Shown: positions 8,617 through 15,233 of the stretch, in pieces
Layout of the letters: the number at the start of each line of letters is the position of its first letter
How positions within the stretch are numbered: the stretch's first letter is position 1
Assembly (NCBI GenBank): GCA_903837025.1
Contig: CAILTC010000041.1
Coordinates: forward strand, 1 to 17,061
DNA: 17,061 bases
Direction of reading: 5' to 3'
Source: an uncultured Bacteroidota bacterium
Lineage (GTDB): Bacteria > Bacteroidota > Bacteroidia > Flavobacteriales > Flavobacteriaceae
Translations under genes and position numbers: made by a program
Notes under the pieces: generated by a model
Databases searched by the model: none
Seen by the model: only the letters and a program-made list of their open reading frames with translations
Told to the model about the DNA's origin: nothing

Positions 8617-8646
8617 TTGATTTGCGGTTTTATTTTCCTTATTTTG
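8617..8646 (+). promoter_or_regulatory. Candidate promoter of the glycosyltransferase gene
   Basis: TTG at 8617-8619 is followed, after 19 bp, by TTATTTTG at 8639-8646, one mismatch from TAnnTTTG. Transcription would start near 8652 and leave a leader of about 15 bases before the ATG at 8666. The spacing is what the Bacteroidota sigma factor prefers. Confidence 0.45.
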
Positions 8647-8665
8647 CATCCTAAATAAGTAGTTT

Positions 8666-9913
8666 ATGATGGCTAATCAGCGTGTTTTAATTATTGGATT
8701 TGTTTGGCCAGAACCTAATTCTTCGGCGGCAGGAGGGAGGATGGTTCAATTAATTACTGTTTTTAAGGAACAGGGTTTCGAGGTGACTTTTGCCAGTTCT
8801 GCTTCGGATAGTGATTATAGTATTGATTTAGAATCTTTGGCTGTAGCCAAAAAATCGATTGCCTTAAATTGTTCTAGTTTTGATGTTTTTGTGAAGGAAT
8901 TAAATCCGACTATTGTGTTGTTTGATCGCTTTATGATCGAAGAGCAATATGGTTGGCGTGTTGCCGAAAATTGTCCGGATGCCTTACGATTATTAGATAC
9001 TGAAGATTTGCATTGTTTGCGTTTGGCACGCCAAAAAGCATTCAAAGAAAACAGAAAATTTACCACAGACGATTTGTTGGTTGAAGAGGTAGCCAAACGA
9101 GAAATCGCCAGTATTTTGCGTTGTGATATTTCATTGATGATTTCCGAATTTGAAATGGAATTATTGAAAACCGTTTTCAAAATAGATAGCCAATTAGTGT
9201 ATTATTTGCCTTTACTGTTAGATTCAATTGACGATTCAACAATTCAAAATTTGCCTTCATTCCAAGACCGCAAAAACTTTGTTTTTATTGGGAACTTTCT
9301 TCATGAGCCCAATTGGAATGCCGTTCAATATCTAAAAGAAACGATTTGGCCATTGATAAGAAAGAAAATTCCAGAAGCTATTTTGCAAATTTATGGAGCC
9401 TATCCTTCGCAAAAAGTATTGCAATTACATAAGCCAGGAGAGGGGTTTTGTATTATGGGGCGAGCCAATGATGCCCAGGAAGTTGTTAGAAATGCACGAA
9501 TCGTCCTTGCTCCTTTGCGTTTTGGTGCAGGAATAAAAGGAAAGCTGGTCGAAGCCATGCAATGCGGAACTCCTAGTGTTACGACAACTATTGGTGCCGA
9601 ATCGATGTGTGGAGATTTACCATGGAATGGCTTTATTACTGATGATGCCCAAGTTTTTGCTGATAAATCGGTAGAATTATATTTAGATGAAACCCTTTGG
9701 CTAAAAGCCCAAGAAAATGGTTTTCGAATCGTAGAAAAACGTTATCTGAAATCCTTATTTGCAGATGGATTTTTGGAGCATATTTTAAAAACACAAACTA
9801 ATTTTCGACAACATCGATTAGACAATTTTATGGGGTCACTATTGCAACATCACACTTTGAATAGCACCAAATATATGTCGCGATGGATTGAGGCTAAGAA
9901 TAGGAAAGATTAA
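8666..9913 (+). CDS. GT-B fold glycosyltransferase (glycosyl transferase group 1 type)
   Basis: The 415-residue protein has the two-Rossmann-domain plan of GT4-like enzymes, which move a sugar from a nucleotide sugar to an acceptor. The N-terminal domain opens with VLIIGFVWPEPNSSAAGGR, an acceptor-side glycine-rich loop. The C-terminal domain has FVFIGNFLHEPNWNAV, then LQIYGAYPS, then APLRFGAGIKGKLVEAMQCG. The last stretch holds the EAMQCG segment, near residue 295, that in this family contacts the donor nucleotide. No signal peptide or membrane span is evident, so it is cytoplasmic or peripheral. Two ATGs stand in tandem (8666 and 8669); the start could be either. Donor and acceptor cannot be predicted. 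The extreme C-terminus (HRLDNFMGSLLQHHTLNSTK) recurs in a decayed copy 600 bp downstream, so a tandem paralogue once existed here. Confidence 0.88.
   Translation: MMANQRVLIIGFVWPEPNSSAAGGRMVQLITVFKEQGFEVTFASSASDSDYSIDLESLAVAKKSIALNCSSFDVFVKELNPTIVLFDRFMIEEQYGWRVAENCPDALRLLDTEDLHCLRLARQKAFKENRKFTTDDLLVEEVAKREIASILRCDISLMISEFEMELLKTVFKIDSQLVYYLPLLLDSIDDSTIQNLPSFQDRKNFVFIGNFLHEPNWNAVQYLKETIWPLIRKKIPEAILQIYGAYPSQKVLQLHKPGEGFCIMGRANDAQEVVRNARIVLAPLRFGAGIKGKLVEAMQCGTPSVTTTIGAESMCGDLPWNGFITDDAQVFADKSVELYLDETLWLKAQENGFRIVEKRYLKSLFADGFLEHILKTQTNFRQHRLDNFMGSLLQHHTLNSTKYMSRWIEAKNRKD
9841..9870 (+). repeat. Direct repeat copy 1 (3' end of the intact glycosyltransferase gene)
   Basis: These 30 bases are identical to 10484-10513. 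They begin ATTGCAACAT and end ATAGCACCAA. In this copy they encode LLQHHTLNST near the end of the glycosyltransferase. Weaker similarity continues for about 35 bases downstream and about 20 upstream. Confidence 0.95.
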
Positions 9914-9930
9914 AGGGGAGTAAAGAGAAA

Positions 9931-10212
9931 TTATTTATCTAAATAATGTCCCATTGCCGAAACGACTAATACGGTTACAATCTCTTCTTTTACTTCATAA
10001 ATAATGCGGTCTTTGTTATTTATTCTTCTTGACCAAAGTCCTTTTAGATTATGCTTTAATTCTTCGGGTTGGCCTTCGCCAGTGTAGGGATGTTCTTGTA
10101 ATTCGTTAAGAATTGTAAAAATCTTTTTGATAGAGGCTTTGTTTCCCGCTTTTTTATGTTGAGACAAATCTTTTTCAGCAGTTAGATTAATGATTACTTT
10201 AAACTTTCCCAT
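9931..10212 (-). CDS. YoeB/Txe-type mRNA interferase toxin
   Basis: YoeB toxins are RelE-superfamily ribosome-dependent mRNA interferases. The 93-residue protein follows the family pattern: a helical N-terminal part, GEGQPEELKHNLKGLWSRRI, then IIYEV and GHYLDK at the end. The E. coli YoeB catalytic residues Glu46, Arg65, His83 and Tyr84 correspond to Glu50, Arg69, His89 and Tyr90 here, so the toxin should be active. One residue before Arg69 is Asp instead of the usual His. Its start overlaps the last 19 bases of the antitoxin gene, typical of coupled translation. The gene converges on the glycosyltransferase with only 17 bp between the stops and no visible terminator. Confidence 0.92.
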   Translation of the reverse strand: MGKFKVIINLTAEKDLSQHKKAGNKASIKKIFTILNELQEHPYTGEGQPEELKHNLKGLWSRRINNKDRIIYEVKEEIVTVLVVSAMGHYLDK

Positions 10213-10415
10213 AGTTCCTCAACGCTATTCATTAGCTTCCCTTTTTCTATTCTTGCTTTATTTATTTTGGCTACAAATTCAGGATTGTAAGGGCTTTTAT
10301 CGTTTGTCTCAACAAGTTCAATCTCCTTTTTTTCTTCATAAAAAACTTTAGCAAGAGCTAAAAATGCTTTTCCTTTTTTTGTTTTTTCGTCTATTTTTAA
10401 AGTGATTGTTGTCAT
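10194..10415 (-). CDS. Antitoxin of the YoeB-type module (DUF2683-like)
   Basis: This 73-residue protein begins MTTITLKIDEKTKKGKAF and ends VEELWESLK. It precedes and overlaps the toxin by 19 bases, the normal antitoxin position. It does not look like YefM/Phd, the usual YoeB partner; it resembles the small DUF2683 family that I recall beside RelE-type toxins in Bacteroidota. The acidic C-terminal half could wrap the toxin and the N-terminal strand-helix could dimerise and bind DNA; both are inference. I chose the ATG at 10415 over the upstream frame start at 10445, because the latter would lie within or above the -7 element at 10435-10442 and adds ten atypical residues. Confidence 0.8.
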   Translation of the reverse strand: MTTITLKIDEKTKKGKAFLALAKVFYEEKKEIELVETNDKSPYNPEFVAKINKARIEKGKLMNSVEELWESLK

Positions 10416-10434
10416 AACATTTATTTTTACAAAA

Positions 10435-10442
10435 CAAATATA
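10435..10442 (-). promoter_or_regulatory. Candidate -7 element of the YoeB-type toxin-antitoxin operon
   Basis: The minus strand reads TATATTTG, a perfect TAnnTTTG, 20 bp upstream of the antitoxin ATG. The -33 region (about 10463-10465) reads TTC rather than TTG. It abuts the start of the decayed glycosyltransferase fragment. Confidence 0.45.
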
Positions 10443-10457
10443 CAAAAAAAAGAAATT

Positions 10458-10559
10458 CGATTGAACGGCTTTTTGGGTGCCTTATTGCAACATCACACTT
10501 TGAATAGCACCAAGTGTTTGTCGAAGTAGATTGAAGCGAAGAATAAATCAATTTGTTAA
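10458..10559 (+). pseudogene. Decayed 3' end of a second glycosyltransferase gene
   Basis: Read in frame from 10458, the plus strand gives RLNGFLGALLQHHTLNSTK, then CLSK, a TAG stop at 10527, then IEAKNKSIC and TAA at 10557. The intact glycosyltransferase ends RLDNFMGSLLQHHTLNSTK, YMSRWIEAKNRKD. The alignment is ungapped, and the stop falls exactly at the Trp codon (TGG to TAG). No start or upstream glycosyltransferase sequence is present: the toxin-antitoxin module occupies the place where the gene body would be. This is therefore the tail of a paralogue whose body was lost or replaced. Protein-level conservation over about 30 residues makes chance very unlikely. Confidence 0.85.
10484..10513 (+). 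repeat. Direct repeat copy 2 (in the glycosyltransferase remnant)
   Basis: Identical over 30 bases to 9841-9870, 643 bp away. The two copies bracket the toxin-antitoxin module. Confidence 0.95.
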
Positions 10560-10840
10560 AAAAAGTGTTTTTGCTTTGTTGCTCGGAATGACAAAAAGAG
10601 TCTGAGCAACTAATGAGATTCTTCCTCTGTTAGACACGAGCAGAGTAGACTGGCAAAGCAATGACAATATAGCGTTCCTCGGACATTAGCGAAACAAACC
10701 GCCGAATCAACTAATCATATCACCACTTTTATTTATTCCAGTAGCACCATTCTCCTTGGGAGAGGGGTCAGGGGGTGAGGATCCTACCACAATTTTACAA
10801 TTACCCCAGTTACAAACTAAGAGTATATTCATGTAAAACT
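10560..10840. other. Gene-free stretch with degenerate intergenic repeat sequence
   Basis: No credible gene in about 280 bp. It contains fragments such as GCTCGGAATGACAAA (10581-10595), GAGATTCTTCCTCTG (10615-10629) and GCGTTCCTCGG (10672-10682), which resemble a type of dispersed intergenic repeat seen in many bacterial genomes. A 7-bp inverted pair GTTGCTC/GAGCAAC (10578-10584, 10604-10610) and an 8-bp pair TTGCTTTG/CAAAGCAA (10571-10578, 10654-10661) lie inside. At 10751-10780 TCTCCTTGGGAGAGGGG is followed by further G runs, a second repeat-like sequence of higher GC than its surroundings. Copies elsewhere in the genome cannot be checked here. Confidence 0.5.
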
Positions 10841-10877
10841 AAAAAGAGGTTTAACCTATTGGCTAAACCTCTTTTTT
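10841..10877 (-). terminator. Bidirectional-looking terminator after the PID-tail gene
   Basis: AAAAAGAGGTTTA (10841-10853) pairs with TAAACCTCTTTTT (10864-10876), with an inner CC/GG pair and TATT loop. T runs exist on both strands. On the minus strand it lies about 30 bp past the 79-residue protein gene and would end the surface-protein transcript. Confidence 0.88.
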
Positions 10878-10905
10878 ATAAAAATTAATTTTAATCTTAT
10901 TTAGA

Positions 10906-11145
10906 TTATTTACTCATAACGCTTTTTTTGTTTTTTACAAAAAAGTACGCTCCTATTAAACAACCTCCTAGAACACCTAACCAAATATCTTGGTCAATAG
11001 GAACTTGGTCATTTACATTATTACTATCAACACCAGGATTGTTGGGATTGTCTGGTGCTCCTTGCGAAAACATAGGGCTGCTAACTAGCATTAAAATCAA
11101 GATGCTTGATAGTGTTGCTATTTTTTTTAAATTTAAAGTTTTCAT
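10906..11145 (-). CDS. Small exported protein with PID-type C-terminal sorting tail
   Basis: The 79-residue product has an N-terminal signal peptide (MKTLNLKKIA, then a hydrophobic core, cut near FSQ). A Pro/Asn/Asp-rich linker (about 29-46) leads to VPIDQDIW, a hydrophobic span (about 54-70) and a basic tail KNKK. A short conserved motif, then a membrane helix, then basic residues is the layout of C-terminal protein-sorting signals. The Pro-Ile-Asp motif matches what I recall as the PID-CTERM class of Bacteroidota; no sorting enzyme is visible in the window. After removal of the ends only about 20-25 residues of linker remain, so the mature product would be a peptide-sized surface or membrane component. 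It starts 8 bp after the stop of the large T9SS protein, so the two are almost surely co-transcribed. Function is unknown. Confidence 0.75.
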   Translation of the reverse strand: MKTLNLKKIATLSSILILMLVSSPMFSQGAPDNPNNPGVDSNNVNDQVPIDQDIWLGVLGGCLIGAYFFVKNKKSVMSK

Positions 11146-11153
11146 TAATACGA

Positions 11154-14100
11154 TTATTTTATGATTAATTTTTTAGTTTCCACTTTACCATCAACTGTTA
11201 TTTTCAAGAAATATACTCCTTTGTTTAGAGAATTTGTTGGGTTAACCGCTATTGATCCGTCGTTAGAGAATGTTGTGTTTACATTGTAAACCGCTTGACC
11301 TATTGTATTTACAATACTCAAGTTGGCTGTTTTACCATTAAAATCTTGGTTGGCTTTAACTGTAAATTTATTGTCAATAACTGGGTTAGGATAAACTGTA
11401 AATTTGTTTATACTATTTGAAATTGTATTTAAAGGTGTTGCAGTTTTAAATACAATTTTGAAACGATCTGCTGCAGTACTTGCAGGAACTGTAGTATCTA
11501 CAGTATAACTATATGAATTTACTTGATTGTTTGTTAATGGTGTTTCTTTAGCAGCATAAGTATCTACTAAAATAGCATTTAGTGTATCAAAATTAGAAAC
11601 ATCAAATTTTAACGTATAAGCAGTAGAACGATATTGGCTAATGTTCAAAGGAATTTCGTCATTTACAGCCGGTATATTTCTTTTGTCGATAGCCATACTA
11701 GTAGCTGCGTTTTTTGCAGCAAAAGTTTCGTCCGGATTTCCTGTTGGTTTTTTGGTATCTTCAGCTACAATAGCATTATTGTAAGAGTCAGAGAAACCAA
11801 GAATAAAACCATCTAATCCCTTGGTTGTATCTGCAGTATTATAAACAGTCCCTCTTATCAAAGAATTAGTGTTTTTAGATTGTGCTTTACGGAACATCGG
11901 TATATAAGTATTATCCGTTGTAAGCTTATCACTTTCGTTGAAAACTAATTTTGGACTACTGCCCTTGGTTGTTACAAAGAAAGCTTGATTGGGTTGTAAT
12001 GTTGCACTTGCATAAGAGGTTAAGCTTGAAGGATCGGTATCTCCCTGAATAGTATTAGATGACAATTCAAAATCATAAGTTACATAAGCTCCATGATTAG
12101 ATACTGTTGGATCAAAAACCGTGTAGGATGTTCCTAAATCAGCCCATTTAGCAGGGTCTGCATACAAATTAGCTAAATTTATTGGCGCTTGGTATGGATT
12201 TCCAACATAATTAAATGAATCTAGAGTTGTACTCAAGCTAGGTGTAACAACGCCAGCTGTAATGGTTCCTGTACTTAGTAAAGTAGTTTCCGTTGGAGTA
12301 ATGCTATTCAAGGCTAAATCTACTGTTCGGTCTCCTCGCACCATCAATAAATAAGGAGTTCCGGCAGTTAATATTTCTGTTTTAGTATCCAAAACAGGAA
12401 TCCAGCCATTATTATACTTGTAAAGACTTGGATTCCCAGAACGGGTGTAGTCTAAACCAGTACTATTCACTTGACCCAATTGAGCATCGGTACTTACTGC
12501 ACCTGTAATTTGCGTTCCAAAACCTGCGGCAGCACCATTGTAGTATATGGTTTCAGAAGGAGTTTGTATTCCTACATTGTAGGTGCCATCTCCATTATCT
12601 GTTAGAATTACAGTATTGGCGGCTACTTTTCCTCCTGCAGCAATCTTTTGACCCACTTGCAAGGCAGTACCTAAAGTAAATGTATCTGCTGTAAGCACAT
12701 TATCTACTATAGTACCTGTGAATTGTGCTTCAATAGTTGTTGAATTTATATTTATATCATGATAAGCTGTCATAGCTACTGAAGAAGCATTTTGAGAAGC
12801 AATAATTAATGTATAATTAGGAGCATTTGTGATATCACTAATAGTAGTATTAGCAGGAATAAAACTTCCCGAGATGTGTTGTCCTACTACTAGTGGTGTG
12901 CTTGGGTTGGATGTTGTCAAAATATTTCCTAATATAGTACCCGTTAGCGAAGCCGTAGATCCACCCATTTGCCAGTTATCAAAAATACTTCCTAATTTCA
13001 CTCCGTTTCCATCGGTATTAATTGCATCACCATTTACAGAGGATGACAAAGGTCTATACGCCCTATTACCTGCTGGTATGTAACGCTCTATATTGACATT
13101 TCCTATGATTCCACATATGGAGGTATCTGGAATTTCTCCCACAAATGCAGTTGAATTTCCATCGCTCTTAAATGTCACATTACCATTAGATACTAAATGG
13201 CCTTGAATAAAGTAAACCGTATTTTTTATGTTTAAAGGGTTGTCTATAATCACATTTAATGGACTTCCTGAAGTAGCATTATAGGCAGTTCCACCAACAA
13301 TAAAGTTGTTGACAACATTAGTAACACCTGGAGTAGTTTGGTCAAATTTCATATTGCTATTAGCATCTCCCGCATAGGTAATATTTGATGACGCAGAACT
13401 TCGAATGCTTCCATAATTACCTCCGCTAGTTCCATAAGAATAACGACTATTAAGAATAAGATTTTTGCTATTCAAATCTAAGATTACACCACTATTAATA
13501 ATTAAACTTACATAAATCGTTGTGGATGCATCTAATGTTTTAACCCCTGATCCAGATAAAACTAAATTTTTATAACCAACGGTAGGACTTGTTATATTTT
13601 GTTGGGTACCTACATATTCTATTATGCTAGTAGGATTCAAACTGTAACTGGCATATTTTGGAAGTTTTGAAGTACCCCCAATTTGTAACTTACATCCTGC
13701 TGCTATGGCAAGTAAACTTAAACCATCATCTGTTCCTGAAGGATTATAACTTGTATTCCAATTTCCTCCAAAACTAGTGGTTCCGCTTACGATATTGGTA
13801 CTTTGAGCACAAAAACCAGATGGGATTGTTATCGTTTTGCCAGATCCTGGATTCAAATTGACAGTATTAAAAACATAAGATAATATAGCATCTGTTGATG
13901 GGGATGTAGTAAATACTGGTAATACAGGTATTACAGTACCATTATCTGCATCGTTTCCTGTAAATTCAAAAGTACATAGTGTATTTCTTCCTGCTATTAC
14001 AGAGGTATTCACCCCAGTTCCAGTTCCCATAACTAGCTTAGCGCAAGTTACCTTTGCAGAGGATACCATAGTAAGGGTTCCCTTAGGACTTGTAGTATTA

Positions 14101-14999
14101 TTAACAGTACCAACAGTTATCGTTCCTGAACATCTTATTTCGCTTGAAACAGGCGTTCCTGTAATAAATGTTATGTTTCCTGAATTTAAAACAATAGAAC
14201 TACAGGTTAAGACGGATAAAGCTTGAATACTTAAAGTTCCAGTAGCTACCGTTAAAGTGGTACATGACGTAGGCCCTGTTATACTCGTATTTCCAGTCAC
14301 ACTCATTGCTCCTGAACTAGCTATTGATCCAGTACTTGTGGACGTTAAAGTTCCACCTGACGCCACAGTTATACTAGAAGCACTAATTGATGAAGCACCT
14401 CCTGGATTTAAAGCTCCAAATCCATTAATAGCTATTGCACCGGTAGTTAACGAACCAGCTAAAGTTATAGTACCTACATTTCCACTAGTACCAGCTACAG
14501 TTACACTCGTACTAGCAGTTAAAGATCCAGTACTTGTAGAATTATAACTTGAATTAGCCCCACTTAAAGTTAAAGTTGTACAACTTACTGTTGAAGTACC
14601 TGCTGGACTTAAAGTTCCATATAGACCAATAGCTATTGCACCAGAACAAGTTAATGTTCCTGTACCAGCTATGCTTAAAACACCAGTATTTCCACCCCCT
14701 GAAGCACCACTTATAGTCAATGTACTACAAACTGCAGCAAATCCTGTTCCGATAGTAATCGTTTTAGTTGATGGTATTGTAACTGTTGCTGTGTTTAATT
14801 TTGGATAATCAGTACTAATATTAGCAGTACCTCCAATTGTATGAGACCATTTTGTTCCATCATTCCAGTTTCCAGTTCCTACTGCATAAAAAGCGTTTGG
14901 ATCCGGTGCTGGTAAAGCACTCGCATATTGCGAAAATCCAAAAATCAGGAGCAACAGTATCAAACTGTGTCCTTTCTTGTACGTAAAATTTAATTTCAT
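11154..14999 (-). CDS. Large T9SS-exported beta-helix surface protein with two phage-fibre-like modules
   Basis: The 1281-residue protein starts with a signal peptide (MKLNFTYKKG, hydrophobic core, cut near ASA). Next is GNWNDGTKWS, a module start common in Bacteroidota surface proteins. Residues 90-300 are Ser/Thr/Gly-rich beta-helix rungs of about 22 residues, with a clear 67-residue repeat (GAIAIGLYGTLSPAG at 120, GAIAINGFGALNPGG at 187). Residues 636-680 and 825-1030 show a shared Flavobacteriia passenger pattern (NIERYIPAGNRAYRPL, TPYLLMVRGDR, YVGNPYQAPIN). Between them, about 681-823, lie two copies of a phage-fibre-like module. The end (1198-1281) is a type A T9SS sorting domain: FTVYPNPVIDNKF, then GVYFLKI, then KKLIIK. 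The protein should be exported and attached to the cell surface. An adhesin or matrix role is plausible; no enzyme motif was seen. Confidence 0.9.
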   Translation of the reverse strand: MKLNFTYKKGHSLILLLLIFGFSQYASALPAPDPNAFYAVGTGNWNDGTKWSHTIGGTANISTDYPKLNTATVTIPSTKTITIGTGFAAVCSTLTISGASGGGNTGVLSIAGTGTLTCSGAIAIGLYGTLSPAGTSTVSCTTLTLSGANSSYNSTSTGSLTASTSVTVAGTSGNVGTITLAGSLTTGAIAINGFGALNPGGASSISASSITVASGGTLTSTSTGSIASSGAMSVTGNTSITGPTSCTTLTVATGTLSIQALSVLTCSSIVLNSGNITFITGTPVSSEIRCSGTITVGTVNNTTSPKGTLTMVSSAKVTCAKLVMGTGTGVNTSVIAGRNTLCTFEFTGNDADNGTVIPVLPVFTTSPSTDAILSYVFNTVNLNPGSGKTITIPSGFCAQSTNIVSGTTSFGGNWNTSYNPSGTDDGLSLLAIAAGCKLQIGGTSKLPKYASYSLNPTSIIEYVGTQQNITSPTVGYKNLVLSGSGVKTLDASTTIYVSLIINSGVILDLNSKNLILNSRYSYGTSGGNYGSIRSSASSNITYAGDANSNMKFDQTTPGVTNVVNNFIVGGTAYNATSGSPLNVIIDNPLNIKNTVYFIQGHLVSNGNVTFKSDGNSTAFVGEIPDTSICGIIGNVNIERYIPAGNRAYRPLSSSVNGDAINTDGNGVKLGSIFDNWQMGGSTASLTGTILGNILTTSNPSTPLVVGQHISGSFIPANTTISDITNAPNYTLIIASQNASSVAMTAYHDININSTTIEAQFTGTIVDNVLTADTFTLGTALQVGQKIAAGGKVAANTVILTDNGDGTYNVGIQTPSETIYYNGAAAGFGTQITGAVSTDAQLGQVNSTGLDYTRSGNPSLYKYNNGWIPVLDTKTEILTAGTPYLLMVRGDRTVDLALNSITPTETTLLSTGTITAGVVTPSLSTTLDSFNYVGNPYQAPINLANLYADPAKWADLGTSYTVFDPTVSNHGAYVTYDFELSSNTIQGDTDPSSLTSYASATLQPNQAFFVTTKGSSPKLVFNESDKLTTDNTYIPMFRKAQSKNTNSLIRGTVYNTADTTKGLDGFILGFSDSYNNAIVAEDTKKPTGNPDETFAAKNAATSMAIDKRNIPAVNDEIPLNISQYRSTAYTLKFDVSNFDTLNAILVDTYAAKETPLTNNQVNSYSYTVDTTVPASTAADRFKIVFKTATPLNTISNSINKFTVYPNPVIDNKFTVKANQDFNGKTANLSIVNTIGQAVYNVNTTFSNDGSIAVNPTNSLNKGVYFLKITVDGKVETKKLIIK
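12537..12728 (-). repeat. Phage-fibre-like module, copy B, inside the T9SS protein
   Basis: It encodes residues about 758-821: AQFTGTIVDNVLTADTF, then LQVGQKIAAGGKVAANT, then DGTYNV and an SETI ending. It matches the pattern of small modules in phage tail and structural proteins (FTGSI, LTV, VGQ.I.G, GTYTV, SETI). It is the better-preserved of the two copies. Confidence 0.65.
12762..12959 (-). repeat. Phage-fibre-like module, copy A, inside the T9SS protein
   Basis: It encodes residues about 681-746: ASLTGTILGNILTTSN, then LVVGQHISGSFIPANTTI, then NYTLIIASQNASSVAMTAY. It aligns with copy B by GTI, LT, VGQ.I and AN.T spacing, though the GTY segment is degenerate. Copy boundaries are approximate. 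Confidence 0.6.
14200..14650 (-). repeat. Beta-helix rung region with 67-residue internal repeat
   Basis: It encodes residues about 117-267 of the T9SS protein. GAIAI(G/N) and L(S/N)P(A/G)G recur 67 residues apart, equal to three rungs of about 22 residues. TSTGS(L/I) and CTTLT also recur. The Ser/Thr/Gly-biased coding makes this DNA low in complexity. Confidence 0.6.
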
Positions 15000-15025
15000 A
15001 TGTAAAAAATGTATTAAGTTAAAAA

Positions 15026-15052
15026 TGGGGTTTTTGGGGTTTGTTTTCGGGG
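15026..15052. other. Three G4 tracts in the leader of the T9SS gene
   Basis: The plus strand reads GGGG-TTTTT-GGGG, then TTTGTTTTC and a third GGGG. On the transcribed minus strand this appears as three CCCC tracts in the 5' leader. AAACCCCAAA occurs here and again at 15219-15228 directly before the regulator start. Three tracts are not enough for an intramolecular quadruplex. Confidence 0.4.
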
Positions 15053-15085
15053 ATTTAAAGCTTGATTATAAGATTCAAATTTCAG

Positions 15086-15093
15086 CAAAATTA
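15086..15093 (-). promoter_or_regulatory. Candidate -7 element of the T9SS-protein/PID-protein transcript
   Basis: The minus strand reads TAATTTTG, a perfect TAnnTTTG, about 87 bp upstream of the ATG. No TTG is found at the expected -33 distance, which fits a promoter that depends on an activator. The leader would be about 80 bases. Confidence 0.4.
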
Positions 15094-15135
15094 ATAAATG
15101 TTTTTTTTATTTTAATTTACTAAAGCTTTTTTTTT

Positions 15136-15185
15136 GTCCTAAATAGGTAAAAACAGGACATATTTTTATTTTATTTTTTCAGGAC
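15136..15185. promoter_or_regulatory. Three AGGAC boxes, candidate operator between surface locus and AraC-type regulator
   Basis: GTCCT at 15136-15140 is the reverse complement of AGGAC at 15155-15159, forming an inverted pair. CAGGACA recurs as a direct copy at 15180-15186, 26 bp after 15154-15160. These GC-containing boxes stand out in otherwise A/T-only DNA. They lie just upstream of both candidate -7 elements. AraC proteins often bind repeated half-sites in such positions. Confidence 0.5.
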
Positions 15186-15198
15186 ACTATTTATTTTC

Positions 15199-15206
15199 TA
15201 TATTTG
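15199..15206 (+). promoter_or_regulatory. Candidate -7 element of the AraC-type regulator gene
   Basis: TATATTTG matches TAnnTTTG perfectly and would place the transcript start about 20 bases before the ATG at 15234. The -33 position is only T-rich. An AGGAC box (15181-15185) lies between -33 and -7, so binding there could repress the gene. Confidence 0.5.
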
Positions 15207-15233
15207 TGATGGTAATTTGTAAACCCCAAATTT

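Noticed and set aside
8557..8649. N-terminal extension of MiaE to 224 residues
   Set aside because: The extra 31 residues do not resemble MiaE, and that start would overlap the divergent gene's candidate promoter; the 193-residue form fits the family.
8815..9180. 121-residue minus-strand frame within the glycosyltransferase gene
   Set aside because: It is a mirror of the coding frame; the glycosyltransferase on the plus strand has clear family motifs across this stretch.
9841..10513. 30-bp direct repeat as an IS or integron target duplication
   Set aside because: It is too long for an ordinary target-site duplication. The similarity extends beyond the identical core as diverged coding sequence, and there is no transposase, integrase or terminal inverted repeat.
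14257..14547. 96-residue plus-strand frame opposite the beta-helix region
   Set aside because: It is an artefact of the Ser/Thr/Gly-biased repeat coding on the minus strand, rich in Val/Pro/Ala as expected from the complement.
15026..15052. G-quadruplex in the T9SS gene leader
   Set aside because: Only three G4 tracts are present, so an intramolecular four-tract quadruplex is not supported; kept only as a repeat observation.
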